From the NCBI RefSeq assembly GCF_900112225.1, contig NZ_FOLD01000044.1:1-37474 (forward strand): a stretch of DNA of 37,474 bases. Reading direction: 5' to 3'. This document shows positions 23,389 to 31,712 of this stretch, piece after piece (positions within the stretch are counted from its first letter, which is position 1; every line of letters begins with the position of its first letter). The notes beneath the pieces are model-generated. The model saw only the letters and a list, made by a program, of their open reading frames with translations, did not search any database and was not told the origin of the DNA. Origin of the DNA: Massilia yuzhufengensis. Its GTDB lineage: Bacteria > Pseudomonadota > Gammaproteobacteria > Burkholderiales > Burkholderiaceae_D. The position numbers and the translations under genes are program-made.

Positions 23389-24429
23389 ATGAAACACTTT
23401 ACCTGGTCATTTGTCGTGACCGCGATCTGTATGGCCCTGGCGGGCTGGTGGGGCTACGACCATGGCGGCGTGTCCGGCATGCTGACCGCACTGGGCGTCA
23501 CCGCCATCCTGTCGGTGATGGAAGTATCGCTGTCGTTCGACAACGCGGTGGTCAACGCGTCGGTCCTGAAGGGCTGGAACGAGTTCTGGCTCAAGCTGTT
23601 CCTGGGCCTGGGCATGATCATCGCCGTGTTCGGCATGCGCCTGGTGTTCCCGCTGGTGATCGTCGCCGTCGCGGCCGACCTGGGCATGACCGAGGTGTGG
23701 AACCTGGCGCTGACCGATCCGAAAGGCTTCTCGACCCACCTGACCAACCACCACGCGGAAGTGGCGGCCTTCGGCGGCATGTTCCTGCTACTGGTGTTCC
23801 TGAACTTCCTGCTCGACGATGAAAAAGAAGCCCACTGGCTCGGCAACTTCGAGCGCAAGATCGCTTCGCTCGGCAAGGTGTCGTCGATCGCCGTGCTCAT
23901 CGCGCTGGCCGCGCTGATGTTCGCCATGGGCTGGGTTGAAGAAGCGCAGAAGATGGTCGTGCTGATGGCCGGCCTGTGGGGCATCGTGGTCTACATCGGT
24001 GTCGACATGCTCAGCAGCCTGCTGGAAAAGAGCGAGTCGGATGAAAACAGCAACGTCGGCGACATGGTCAAGAAGGGCGGTATCGGCGGCTTCCTGTACC
24101 TCGAAGTGCTGGATGCTTCGTTCAGCTTCGACGGCGTGATCGGCGCCTTCGCGATCACCCAGGACGTCGTGATCATCATGCTGGGCCTGGCGATCGGCGC
24201 GATGTTCGTGCGTTCGATGACGGTCTACCTGGTGCGCCAGGGCACGCTGGATGAATACGTCTACCTGGAGCACGGCGCGCACTACGCGATCGGCATCCTG
24301 GCCGTGATCATGCTGGTGAGTATGAAGTACCACGTGCCTGAGCTGTTCACGGGCCTGATCGGTGTGGCCTTCATCGCGGCTTCGCTGTGGAGCTCGCTGC
24401 AGCACAAGAAGAAACACGCAGTTGCATAA
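23389..24429 (+). CDS. DUF475 / TerC-like integral membrane protein
   Basis: 346 residues with about eight to nine membrane helices. The TerC-type acidic membrane motifs occur twice: MEVSLSFDNAVVNASVLKGW near residue 45 and LEVLDASFSFDGVIGAFAI in the second half. These Glu/Asp pairs are thought to bind a metal, and TerC-family proteins export Mn2+ or support tellurite resistance. Ribosome site AAGAGGGG precedes ATG 23389. It opens a module with two TerD genes and an AIM24 gene. Confidence 0.93.
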   Translation: MKHFTWSFVVTAICMALAGWWGYDHGGVSGMLTALGVTAILSVMEVSLSFDNAVVNASVLKGWNEFWLKLFLGLGMIIAVFGMRLVFPLVIVAVAADLGMTEVWNLALTDPKGFSTHLTNHHAEVAAFGGMFLLLVFLNFLLDDEKEAHWLGNFERKIASLGKVSSIAVLIALAALMFAMGWVEEAQKMVVLMAGLWGIVVYIGVDMLSSLLEKSESDENSNVGDMVKKGGIGGFLYLEVLDASFSFDGVIGAFAITQDVVIIMLGLAIGAMFVRSMTVYLVRQGTLDEYVYLEHGAHYAIGILAVIMLVSMKYHVPELFTGLIGVAFIAASLWSSLQHKKKHAVA

Positions 24430-24528
24430 GTAGGGTGGACGGCTCCGCCGTCCGCGCGGTGATAGGCAAGAGTTAAGTAGTCATGCACGAGCTGGTTGAA
24501 CGCGCGGTCGGCAAGCCGACCGCCCTAC
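24430..24528. repeat. GTAGGGTGG-type palindromic repeat, full inverted pair (copy 3)
   Basis: The left unit starts GTAGGGTGGACGGC at 24430; the right unit ends CGACCGCCCTAC at 24527. Both contain an internal GC hairpin and a CGCGCGG edge. It fills most of the gap between DUF475 and terD and begins at the DUF475 stop codon. Confidence 0.7.
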
Positions 24529-24637
24529 GACGGGCGATGTGCATGTGTAAGGAACCGCACGGCGAGCGGCAGAACACCAGCTCGCTGTGCGTCATACCCC
24601 GGTGTTCAAAGCAGTAATTTTTAGGAGAGTCACAATC

Positions 24638-25213
24638 ATGGCAATCAGTCTGCAAAAAGGCGGCAACGTCAACCTGTCGAAAGAAGCTCCTGGCCTGACC
24701 CAGCTGAAGGTCGGCCTCGGTTGGGACACCCGCGCCACCGACGGCGCAGCGTTCGACCTCGACGGTGCGGTGTTCCTGCTCAATTCGTCGGGCAAGGTTC
24801 GATCGGATAGCGACTTCATCTTCTACAACAACCTGAAATCGACCGACGGTTCGGTGGTCCACTCGGGCGACAACACCACCGGCCAGGGCGAAGGCGACGA
24901 CGAAAGCGTCACGATCGACCTGACCAAGGTACCGGCCGACGTCGACAAGGTCGTGCTGGGCGTGACCATCCACGACGCCGAGGCCCGCCGCCAGAACTTC
25001 GGCATGGTCGGCAAGGCCTTCATCCGCTGCGTCAACGGCGCCAGCAACGCCGAGATCGCGCGCTACGACCTGTCGGAAGACAGCTCGACGGAAGCTGCGA
25101 TGATCTTCGGCGAGGTGTATCGTAACGGCGCGGACTGGAAATTCCGCGCCATCGGCCAGGGTTTCGCGGGCGGCCTGGGGCCACTCGCCAAGAACTACGG
25201 CGTCAACGTTTAA
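24638..25213 (+). CDS. terD: TerD family stress protein (first copy)
   Basis: 191-residue cytosolic TerD-domain protein. The opening AISLQKGGNVNLSKEAPGL, DLDGAVFLLNSSGK, VVHSGDNTTGQGEGDDESV and IDLTKVPADVDKVVLGVTIHD are the full family signature; the acidic GEGDDE loop and the DLD motif bind calcium in characterised members. It is associated with tellurite, oxidative and phage stress resistance. TAGGAGAG upstream fixes ATG 24638. Confidence 0.95.
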   Translation: MAISLQKGGNVNLSKEAPGLTQLKVGLGWDTRATDGAAFDLDGAVFLLNSSGKVRSDSDFIFYNNLKSTDGSVVHSGDNTTGQGEGDDESVTIDLTKVPADVDKVVLGVTIHDAEARRQNFGMVGKAFIRCVNGASNAEIARYDLSEDSSTEAAMIFGEVYRNGADWKFRAIGQGFAGGLGPLAKNYGVNV

Positions 25214-25266
25214 ACAGATGTGCGGCCCGCCGATGCGCGGGCCGCACCGAATACCAGGGAGTCCAA

Positions 25267-25962
25267 ATGCCAGTATTTACCGTGACCGGGGACGTCGATC
25301 CCTTCCTGCATGTCTCGATGCGACGCGGCGAAACCATCTATTGCGAATCGGATGCGATGGTGATGATGGAGTCGACGCTCGACCTGAAGGGCAAGATGAA
25401 GGGTGGCCTGGGCAGCGCGCTGATGCGCACCTTCGCCAACGGCGAGTCGTTCTTCCAGCAGCATATCGAAGCGACCCGCGGCGACGGCGACTGCCTGCTG
25501 TCCCCAACCCTGCCGGGCGCGATGCAGGTGGTCGACGTCGGCCCGAACAACTACATCATCAGCGACGGCGCCTTCGTCGCGGCCACCAACGGCGTCGAGC
25601 TGAAGGTGCGCACCCAGAGCCTCGGCAATGCGCTGTTCGCGCAAAGTGGCGGCTTCTTCGTCACCGAGACCGGCGGCAGCGGCCAGGTGGTGGTGTCGGG
25701 TTTCGGGTCGATGTCGATGCTGGACGTCGAGCCGGGCAAGGACGCGATCATCGACAACGCGCACGTCGTGTGCTGGGACAGCACCCTGCGCTACGAGATC
25801 TCGATCACGACCGGTACCAGCGGCGGCTTCCTGGGCAACCTGATCAACAGCCAGACCAGCGGCGAGGGCATGGTATTGCGCTTCTCGGGCAAAGGGAAGG
25901 TTTATGTATGTTCGCGCAACCGCAACGCATTCAAAGCCTGGATGCAGCAGCCTGCGCGCTAA
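25267..25962 (+). CDS. AIM24/TIGR00266 family protein
   Basis: 231 residues forming the double beta-helix of the AIM24 family. Recognised segments are FLHVSMRRGETIYCESDAMV near the N-terminus, GESFFQQHIEA, LLSPTLPGAMQVVDV, LFAQSGGFFVTETGGSGQVV and the C-terminal GEGMVLRFSGKGKVYVCSR. Function is unknown; bacterial members are often found inside ter clusters, as here. A GGGAGTCC stretch precedes the ATG. Confidence 0.9.
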   Translation: MPVFTVTGDVDPFLHVSMRRGETIYCESDAMVMMESTLDLKGKMKGGLGSALMRTFANGESFFQQHIEATRGDGDCLLSPTLPGAMQVVDVGPNNYIISDGAFVAATNGVELKVRTQSLGNALFAQSGGFFVTETGGSGQVVVSGFGSMSMLDVEPGKDAIIDNAHVVCWDSTLRYEISITTGTSGGFLGNLINSQTSGEGMVLRFSGKGKVYVCSRNRNAFKAWMQQPAR

Positions 25963-25980
25963 ACAAGGAGATATACAACT

Positions 25981-26565
25981 ATGTCAGTCAATCTGCAAAA
26001 GGGCCAGAAGATCTCGCTCGACAAGGAAGCCGGCGGCGCACTGTCGCGCGTGACCATGGGCCTGGGCTGGGACGTGGCCAAGTCGAAGGGCTTCTTCGGC
26101 TTCGGCGGCGGCAAGGGCGACGCGGTCGACCTCGACGCATCGGTGGTGATGTTCGACGAATCGAACCGCGCGATCGATACCGTGTGGTTCCGCCAGCTCA
26201 AGAGCAAGGACGGCAGCATCACCCACACCGGTGACAACCGCACCGGCGCCGGCGACGGCGACGACGAGCAGATCTCGGTCGACCTGTCGCGCGTCCCAAG
26301 CACCGTCAAGTCGCTGGTGTTCACCGTGAACAGCTTCACCGGCCAGAACTTCTCGACCGTGGAAAACGCCTACTGCCGCCTGATCAACGCGGGCAACAAC
26401 CAGGAAGTGGCGCGCTTCAACCTGTCGGTCCAGGGTTCGCACACCGCCCAGATCATGGCCAAGCTGTACCGCCATGGCGGCGAGTGGAAGATGCACGCGA
26501 TCGGCGAAAACGGCTCCGGCCGCACGTTTGACGACCTGATGCCGCTGATTACGCCGCATCTGTAA
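25981..26565 (+). CDS. terD: TerD family stress protein (second copy)
   Basis: 194-residue TerD protein, paralogous to the one at 24638. It opens SVNLQKGQKISLDKEAGGAL, then has an extra glycine-rich loop FGFGGGKGDAVDLDASVVMF, the acidic calcium loop GAGDGDDEQISVDL, and FTVNSFTGQNFSTVENAYCR. A clear ribosome site (AAGGAG) precedes ATG 25981. The second copy differs from the first mainly in that Gly-rich insertion and a shorter C-terminus. It ends the ter module. Confidence 0.95.
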   Translation: MSVNLQKGQKISLDKEAGGALSRVTMGLGWDVAKSKGFFGFGGGKGDAVDLDASVVMFDESNRAIDTVWFRQLKSKDGSITHTGDNRTGAGDGDDEQISVDLSRVPSTVKSLVFTVNSFTGQNFSTVENAYCRLINAGNNQEVARFNLSVQGSHTAQIMAKLYRHGGEWKMHAIGENGSGRTFDDLMPLITPHL

Positions 26566-26585
26566 TCTGCCGCAGCCGTGGATGG

Positions 26586-26728
26586 AAAGAGCCGGGCTTG
26601 TCCGGTACTGCTGTCCAGTTAAGTTGCAATATGCACGTCGTTCCGGCGAAGGCCGGAACGACGTTTTTACGTTAACAAAAGAATGCATTCCGCCTGACTC
26701 GACGGCATTGGGACAAGCCCGGCTCTTT
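26586..26728. repeat. 18-bp perfect inverted repeat enclosing a terminator
   Basis: AAAGAGCCGGGCTTGTCC at 26586-26603 is the exact complement of 26711-26728. The arms are 107 bases apart and lie between convergent genes. Base-paired RNA would present a long outer stem around the hairpin at 26635-26664, and the right arm ends in TTTTT (26726-26730). Confidence 0.8.
26635..26668 (+). terminator. Rho-independent terminator of the ter module
   Basis: A 13-bp perfect stem (26635-26647 with 26652-26664), loop GAAG, and TTTTT at 26664-26668. The stem GTTCCGGC/GCCGGAAC also has the look of a REP unit. Confidence 0.75.
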
Positions 26729-26735
26729 TTGCCGC

Positions 26736-28640
26736 TCACGCGAGCGGCAGCCACACGGTAAACGTGCTGCCGCTACCAGCACCATCGCTCTCGGCCCGCA
26801 CCTCGCCGCCGTGCAGCGCCACCATGGTGCGCACCAGCGCCAGCCCGATCCCGAGCCCGCCTTGCGAGCGGTCAGGCGTGCGTTCGGCCTGGGTGAACAG
26901 GTCGAACACCTGCGGCAGCAGTTCCGGCCCGATGCCGATCCCGTCGTCGGTCACGCTGAGCGCCACCCGGGCATCCATGCGCGCCACGCGCAGCACGATG
27001 CTGCCGCCGCGCGGCGTGTATTTGGCGGCATTGTTGAGCAGGTTCGCGATCACCTGGACCAGGCGGGTGGCGTCGCCGTCGACGCGCGCGCCGGGGGCCT
27101 GCATCTCGACCGTGAACGCATGCCCGCGCAGCGCCACCAGCGGCCGCGCCTGTTCCACCGCGCTGTCGACGATCGATGCGATATCGACGATGGCGCGGTC
27201 CAGCTTGATCAGCCCGCGCGTCACCCGCGAGACGTCGAGCAGGTCGTTCACCAGCGCCGTCATGTGCCGCACCTGGCGGCCGATTACCTCGCTCGAGACG
27301 CGGATCCGGTCCGGGCAGGCCACCAGTTTCAGCACTTCGGCCGCGGACGCGATCGGCGCCAGCGGGTTGCGCAGTTCGTGCGCCAGCATGGCGAGGAATT
27401 CGTCCTTGCGCCGGTCCTGTTCGCGCAGTGAGCCATACAGCTGGGCGTTCTCGAAACCGGTCGCCGCGATCGCGGCCAGCTGCACCAGGATGGCTTCGTC
27501 CTGGGCGTCGAATGCGCCGCCGGCCTTGTCCGCCACCCGGATAACACCGATCCGGCGGCCGCTGCGGTCGGACAGCGGCACGGCCAGGCTGCCGGGCGCG
27601 CACGGAGGCAGGGCGCCGGCTGAGGCCTGGCCGTCCTGGCCCGCCAGCGTCACCTCGACCTGCGCGGCGCCGAGGATGGCGCGCACTTCCTGCGCCAGCG
27701 CCTCGGCCAGCGCGTCGCTGGAGAGCGCCGCATGCAGCGTGCGCGAGGCACTCGCCACCTTGGCCAGCAGCGCCGACTGGCGCTGTTCGCGGTCCAGGCG
27801 CTGCGCCAGGCCTTCCTGTTCCATCACGCTGTCGTGGATGTCGCGGTTGGCGCCCACCCATTCGCGCACGGCGCCGCCGGCGTCCAGCACCGGGATGCCC
27901 TTGGCCGCGGTCCAGCGGTACATGCCGTCGGCGCGGCGCAGGCGGTAGGTGGTTTCGTAGACCGAGCGCGAGGCCACGCAGGCGGTCCATACCTGTTCGG
28001 TGCGGGCGCGGTCGTCCGGATGCAGTGCGCCGAAATAGCCGTGTTCCATCAGTTCGGCCTGGGTCTGGCCGGTGAAGGCACGCCACGAGGGCGAGTCCTC
28101 GACGATGCCGCCGTCCGGCGTATGCGTCCAGATCATCTGCGAGGTCGCCATGGCAAGCGAGCGGAAACGCTCCTCGCGTTCGCGCAGCGCGGTTTCGGCT
28201 TCGACGCGGGCGGTGATGTCTTCGTGCATGAGCATGACCTCGACCACCTGGCCGGCGCTGTCCTTGATCGGGTGGGCGCGCGCCGTGACCCAGCGCGCGC
28301 GGCCGGGCTGGCCCAGCGCCGCGGTGTCGTAGTGGATCGCCGGGATCTCGACCGACTCGCCTTCGATCGCGCGCCGCAGGTAGGCCGCGATGCCGGCCGC
28401 GACCAGTTGCGGGTCGTACAGGACGTTGTATTCCCGTTCCATGATCTGGCGCTTCAACTCGCTGCCGTCGAAGATGTGCCACAGCTGTTCCCAGGCCTTG
28501 TTCACGCTGACGGTGTAGCCCTGCGGGTCGAGGATCTGGAGGCTGACCGGCGACTGTTCGAACAGTTCGCGGAAACGCTGCTGGGGATTGGCGGGGAGGG
28601 CCGCGCCGGCGGCGGCCGCTATGTCTGCAGTGGGCAACAT
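26736..28640 (-). CDS. PAS-PAS-GAF sensor histidine kinase
   Basis: 634 residues from the Met at 28640; in-phase upstream Mets at 28709 and 28736 add a Pro/Arg-rich tail of up to 32 residues without a clear ribosome site. Order: PAS (PVSLQILDPQGYTVSVNKAW), PAS with PAC (MIWTHTPDGGIVEDSPSWRA to RWTAAKGIPVLDAGG), GAF (about 285-400, including SLAVPLSDRSGRRIGVIRVA), HisKA with His421 in AHELRNPLAPI, and HATPase with NLLNNAAKYTPRGG, DDGIGIGPE and GGLGIGLALVRT. There is no membrane span and no receiver, so it is a cytosolic orphan kinase. Its catalytic core is paralogous to the kinase at 18445. It is divergent from the GntR-ABC operon. Confidence 0.92.
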   Translation of the reverse strand: MLPTADIAAAAGAALPANPQQRFRELFEQSPVSLQILDPQGYTVSVNKAWEQLWHIFDGSELKRQIMEREYNVLYDPQLVAAGIAAYLRRAIEGESVEIPAIHYDTAALGQPGRARWVTARAHPIKDSAGQVVEVMLMHEDITARVEAETALREREERFRSLAMATSQMIWTHTPDGGIVEDSPSWRAFTGQTQAELMEHGYFGALHPDDRARTEQVWTACVASRSVYETTYRLRRADGMYRWTAAKGIPVLDAGGAVREWVGANRDIHDSVMEQEGLAQRLDREQRQSALLAKVASASRTLHAALSSDALAEALAQEVRAILGAAQVEVTLAGQDGQASAGALPPCAPGSLAVPLSDRSGRRIGVIRVADKAGGAFDAQDEAILVQLAAIAATGFENAQLYGSLREQDRRKDEFLAMLAHELRNPLAPIASAAEVLKLVACPDRIRVSSEVIGRQVRHMTALVNDLLDVSRVTRGLIKLDRAIVDIASIVDSAVEQARPLVALRGHAFTVEMQAPGARVDGDATRLVQVIANLLNNAAKYTPRGGSIVLRVARMDARVALSVTDDGIGIGPELLPQVFDLFTQAERTPDRSQGGLGIGLALVRTMVALHGGEVRAESDGAGSGSTFTVWLPLA

Positions 28641-28765
28641 GATGTCTTGTTCTTGTTCGATGATGTTGGTGCGGGACCGGCGGCAAGGCTGCGGTGGGGG
28701 GCGAATCATGTCACATATTCCATATTCATAGAACATATCCGCGGTGCATTGTTTGCGCCCGGCGC

Positions 28766-28794
28766 TTGACAGCCTGCGCCGCCCGGCGTACTGT
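28766..28794 (+). promoter_or_regulatory. Promoter of the GntR-ABC operon
   Basis: A perfect -35 TTGACA at 28766-28771, a 17-base spacer and TACTGT at 28789-28794. The -10 is poor, but the position directly before the operator at 28792-28811 supports it. Confidence 0.5.
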
Positions 28795-28811
28795 ATTACT
28801 CAATTAATACA
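28792..28811. promoter_or_regulatory. Operator for the adjacent GntR (YtrA-type) regulator
   Basis: TGTATTA-CTCAAT-TAATACA, a perfect 7-bp inverted repeat with a 6-bp centre, overlaps the -10 and lies 20 bases before the regulator gene. YtrA-type GntR repressors usually bind such sites to control their own ABC operons. Confidence 0.6.
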
Positions 28812-28831
28812 CATATACGCACCCAAGGCCC

Positions 28832-29236
28832 ATGAGCAATCATCTACCCCTGCAGTTCTCGATCACGCCAGGATCGACCGAGCCGATTTACCGGCAGCTG
28901 GTCGAGCAGGTGCGGCGCCTGGTCGCAGGCGGCCAGATGGCGGCCGGCGCCGAGCTGCCCTCGGTGCGCGAGGTGGCGCAGTCGCTGGCCGTGAACCCGA
29001 TGACCGTGTCCAAGGCCTACAGCCTGCTCGAAGCCGAGGGCCTGCTGGCGCGCCGGCGCGGCCTGGGCATGGTGGTGGCCGACCGGCCACAGGCCAGCCG
29101 CAGCCGCAGCGCCGCCGAACGCGCCGCGCTGCTGCGCCCGACCCTGGAGCGCGCCGCACGCGAAGCGCGCGAGCTCGAACTCGATCCCGACACCGCAATT
29201 TCCCTTTTCACCCTCATCCTGAAGGAAGCACCGTGA
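28832..29236 (+). CDS. GntR-family regulator, YtrA subfamily
   Basis: 134 residues. The winged HTH spans about residues 17-80 (EPIYRQLVEQVRRLVAGGQM, LPSVREVAQSLAVNPMTVSK, AYSLLEAEGLLARRRGLGMV), followed only by a short helical tail, not a full effector domain, which defines the YtrA group. These proteins repress operons with an ABC transporter, exactly the context here: its stop codon overlaps the GTG of the ATPase gene. Confidence 0.93.
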   Translation: MSNHLPLQFSITPGSTEPIYRQLVEQVRRLVAGGQMAAGAELPSVREVAQSLAVNPMTVSKAYSLLEAEGLLARRRGLGMVVADRPQASRSRSAAERAALLRPTLERAAREARELELDPDTAISLFTLILKEAP

Positions 29237-29991
29237 ACGCACCCATCATCCAGATGCACGGCGTGGCCAAGCATTTTGGCAGCGCCATCGTCCTGAACAA
29301 CCTGAACTGGGAAGTCGGGCAGGGCCAGGTCATCGGCTTGCTGGGCCGCAACGGCGCCGGCAAGTCGACCCTGATGGAATGCCTGCTCGGCTTGCGCGAG
29401 CCCGACGCCGGCAGCGTGCGCCTGTTCGGCGAAGACGTCGCCGCCCTGTCCGACGCGACCCGCGCCCGGATCGGCTACGTGCCGCAGAAGCACGGCCTGT
29501 TCGAGTGGATGACGCCGGTGCAGATGCTGGACTACTTCAAGGCCCTGTACCCACGCTGGAACACGGTGAAAGTCGACGCGCTGCTGGAGCGCTGGGGGTT
29601 CGACGCGCTGATGCTGGCCAAGCCGATCGGCCGCCTCTCGGGCGGCGAGCAGCAGCGCCTGGCGATCATCCGCGCGCTCGCGCATGACCCGGAGCTGCTG
29701 GCGCTGGACGAGCCGGTGTCGGCCCTCGACCCGGCCGGGCGCCGCCTGTTCCTGGCCGAACTGGTGGACGGCGTGATCGACCGCGGCACCACGGTGGTGT
29801 TCTCGACCCACATCCTGACCGACCTGGAACGGGTGGCGCTGGACGTCGCCTTCCTCAAGGACGGCCGCATCGCGCTGCAAGGCCCGCTCGACGACTTGCT
29901 GGAAGGCGCGCGCGGCGTGGCCGATGCGGCCGGCGGCCGGCGCGCCGGGCCGGTCAGCCTGGAAGACCTGTTCATCAAGGTGACCCAATGA
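29233..29991 (+). CDS. ABC transporter ATP-binding protein
   Basis: 252-residue ATPase. Walker A GLLGRNGAGKST (about 35-46), Q-loop in YVPQKHGLFEWMTP, signature LSGGEQQRLAI, Walker B LLALDEPVSALDP and the switch His in VVFSTHILTDLERV. Translation starts at GTG 29233 inside the GntR stop (GTGA). It resembles ABC-2/YtrB-type ATPases that energise export or confer resistance to envelope-active compounds. The upstream stretch in the same phase is not protein-like and is not part of the gene. Confidence 0.93.
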   Translation: MNAPIIQMHGVAKHFGSAIVLNNLNWEVGQGQVIGLLGRNGAGKSTLMECLLGLREPDAGSVRLFGEDVAALSDATRARIGYVPQKHGLFEWMTPVQMLDYFKALYPRWNTVKVDALLERWGFDALMLAKPIGRLSGGEQQRLAIIRALAHDPELLALDEPVSALDPAGRRLFLAELVDGVIDRGTTVVFSTHILTDLERVALDVAFLKDGRIALQGPLDDLLEGARGVADAAGGRRAGPVSLEDLFIKVTQ

Positions 29992-31400
29992 ACGCCCGCC
30001 TGCGCGACTATTCGCTGCTGTGGCAGGCCGCGGTCACCCACGCCAATCCGCGCCTGTCGGCGATCATCCGCTGGGGCGCGCCCTTGCTGGCCTTGATCGT
30101 CGCCGCTGCCGCCTGGGCTACCCGCGGCGCGGCTGCGGCACTGGTGCTGGCCTGGTGCGTGGGATGCGCCGTCGTCCTGCTGTCGTGGGCCTGGCGCTTC
30201 GTGCCCGGCGCAGTCAAGCTCAATTCGCCGGCGAACGCGAAACTGGTGCCCGGCATGCGCCGGCGCCTGGTGGAGCTGGCCTGCATCGTGTGGTTCCTCC
30301 CGGTGGCCGGGATCGCGCTGGCGCCGTATGCCGATCCGGGCAGGGTGGGCGTCTGGTTAATCATGCTGGTGACGTTCACGCTGGGCGCCGCCCTGGGCGC
30401 GGCCGGTCACCAGGCCGGGTGGCCGGTGATCGCCGCCTCGTTCTTCGGTTCGGCCTTCCTCGGCGACCTGCCGCCGGTGGTGCAGTCGCTGCTCTCGTCG
30501 CTGCCGGGGCTGGTGCTGGCGCTGCTGCTGTACGCGGCCATCATCGTCGTCGTGGCGCGCGACATCTTCCCCGAAGGCGGCGAGCGCCACTGGCGCATGA
30601 TCGGCCGGCGCACCCGCCTGGTGGGCGAAACCGGCAAGCGCGATCCGCTGCTCGACCAGATGGGTGGCCGCCAGGCGAACAAATGGTATGCCGCGTCGCT
30701 GCGCCGCGACAGCGCCCGCCGCGACGCACACAAGCTGGTGCTGCATGCGCTGGGCCCGGCCCACCACCTAGGCGAACTGGTGCTCGCGCTGGGACTGATG
30801 GCCTGCGTGGTGGCGTGCATCAGCGTGTTCGCCACCTGGCAAACCGGCACCGACGTATTGGGCGGGATCGGCTGGCTGCTGGCCTGCACCCTGCTGATCG
30901 TGCCTTTCTCCACCATCGTGCGCCTGGACGGGCAGGTGGCGGCGCATCCGGGCGAGCAGGCCTTGCTGCGCCTGGCGCCGGCCATGCCCGGCAGCGCGCC
31001 GGCCTTCAACCGCCACCTGGGACGGGCGCTGCTGCTGCATGCCCTCGCATCCTGGGCCATCGCCTCAGGCGCGGCGCTGGCCTTGACCGCGCTGGGCGGC
31101 GCCAGCGCCACCACCCTGTTCAACCTGGCCTGCGCCTGCTGCCTGCTGCTGCCGCTGGTCGCCGCGCCGCTGCGTAACCACGCACGGCGCGCGCCGCTGG
31201 CCGCCTTCCTGGCCGTGGTCGTGGTGCTGGTGTCGGCCAACATGGACCTGCTGCTCGGCTTCTCGGCACGCAACGCCGGCCTGCCGGCGTTGCCGGTGGC
31301 GGCCGTGCTGAGCATGGTCTCGGCCGCCGTGCTGGTGCAGCGCGGCATGCGCATCATGGCCGCCGCGCCGTTTGCCTTCCCGGCGGCCCGGATGGATTAA
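29988..31400 (+). CDS. ABC transporter membrane protein
   Basis: 470 residues with about ten to twelve hydrophobic segments, for example ALLALIVAAAAW-type and LVLAWCVGCAVVLLSWAW runs near the start and LPALPVAAVLSMVSAAVLV at the end, with a cytoplasmic loop (GGERHWRMIGRRTRLVGETG) in the middle. It has no recognisable permease signature beyond topology; the ATGA overlap with the ATPase gene marks it as its partner. Substrate unknown. Last gene of the GntR-ABC operon. Confidence 0.85.
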   Translation: MNARLRDYSLLWQAAVTHANPRLSAIIRWGAPLLALIVAAAAWATRGAAAALVLAWCVGCAVVLLSWAWRFVPGAVKLNSPANAKLVPGMRRRLVELACIVWFLPVAGIALAPYADPGRVGVWLIMLVTFTLGAALGAAGHQAGWPVIAASFFGSAFLGDLPPVVQSLLSSLPGLVLALLLYAAIIVVVARDIFPEGGERHWRMIGRRTRLVGETGKRDPLLDQMGGRQANKWYAASLRRDSARRDAHKLVLHALGPAHHLGELVLALGLMACVVACISVFATWQTGTDVLGGIGWLLACTLLIVPFSTIVRLDGQVAAHPGEQALLRLAPAMPGSAPAFNRHLGRALLLHALASWAIASGAALALTALGGASATTLFNLACACCLLLPLVAAPLRNHARRAPLAAFLAVVVVLVSANMDLLLGFSARNAGLPALPVAAVLSMVSAAVLVQRGMRIMAAAPFAFPAARMD

Positions 31401-31410
31401 GCGGACAGGC

Positions 31411-31494
31411 TCAGGCCGAGGTCGGCGCCGCGGCGCCGGCCGGCTGTTTCTTGCCGAGCACCAGCAAGCCGAAGGCGGTGGCGAACACGTACAT
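31411..31494 (-). pseudogene. Possible truncated C-terminal fragment of an unknown protein
   Basis: A minus-strand frame reads MYVFATAFGLLVLGKKQPAG and seven further residues before its stop. The hydrophobic stretch followed by a basic and then Ala/Pro-rich tail looks like the end of a membrane protein. Upstream on that strand the sequence becomes the IS3 remnant, which suggests that insertion removed the rest of the gene. It could also be a chance frame. Confidence 0.3.
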
Positions 31495-31685
31495 GACGAA
31501 TATGGCTTCGTCTGCGGCATGAGCTGTAATGTAACTGCTTGGATAACCGGGTCGCTCAACGCTTCTGCCTGAACCGGAAATTGGAGCGTGTCTCTCAGCG
31601 CAATCATGCGAATGACGCGGAAGCCAGTCTTGACGTGACCAGATACATCGCCGGCTTGTACAACTGTAAGCGAATGCAGCCTGTT
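31495..31685 (+). pseudogene. IS3-family transposase (OrfB) C-terminal remnant with frameshift
   Basis: EYGFVCGMSCN in one phase and NCLDNRVAQRFCLNRKLERV then SQRNHANDAEASLDVTRYIA in the next reproduce the end of the rve-type IS3 transposase (compare GNCWDNAVAERFFLNLKMERVWQR and the usual YIVGFYN). The two phases join if one G is restored at about 31530 (AATGTAAC for AATGGTAAC). After LYNCKRMQ the similarity fades. There is no start, no DDE core and no OrfA, so it is a dead fragment. It marks the left edge of the accessory island. Confidence 0.65.
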
Positions 31686-31712
31686 TTTGGACAATCTGGC
31701 GCCAGCTTGCTG

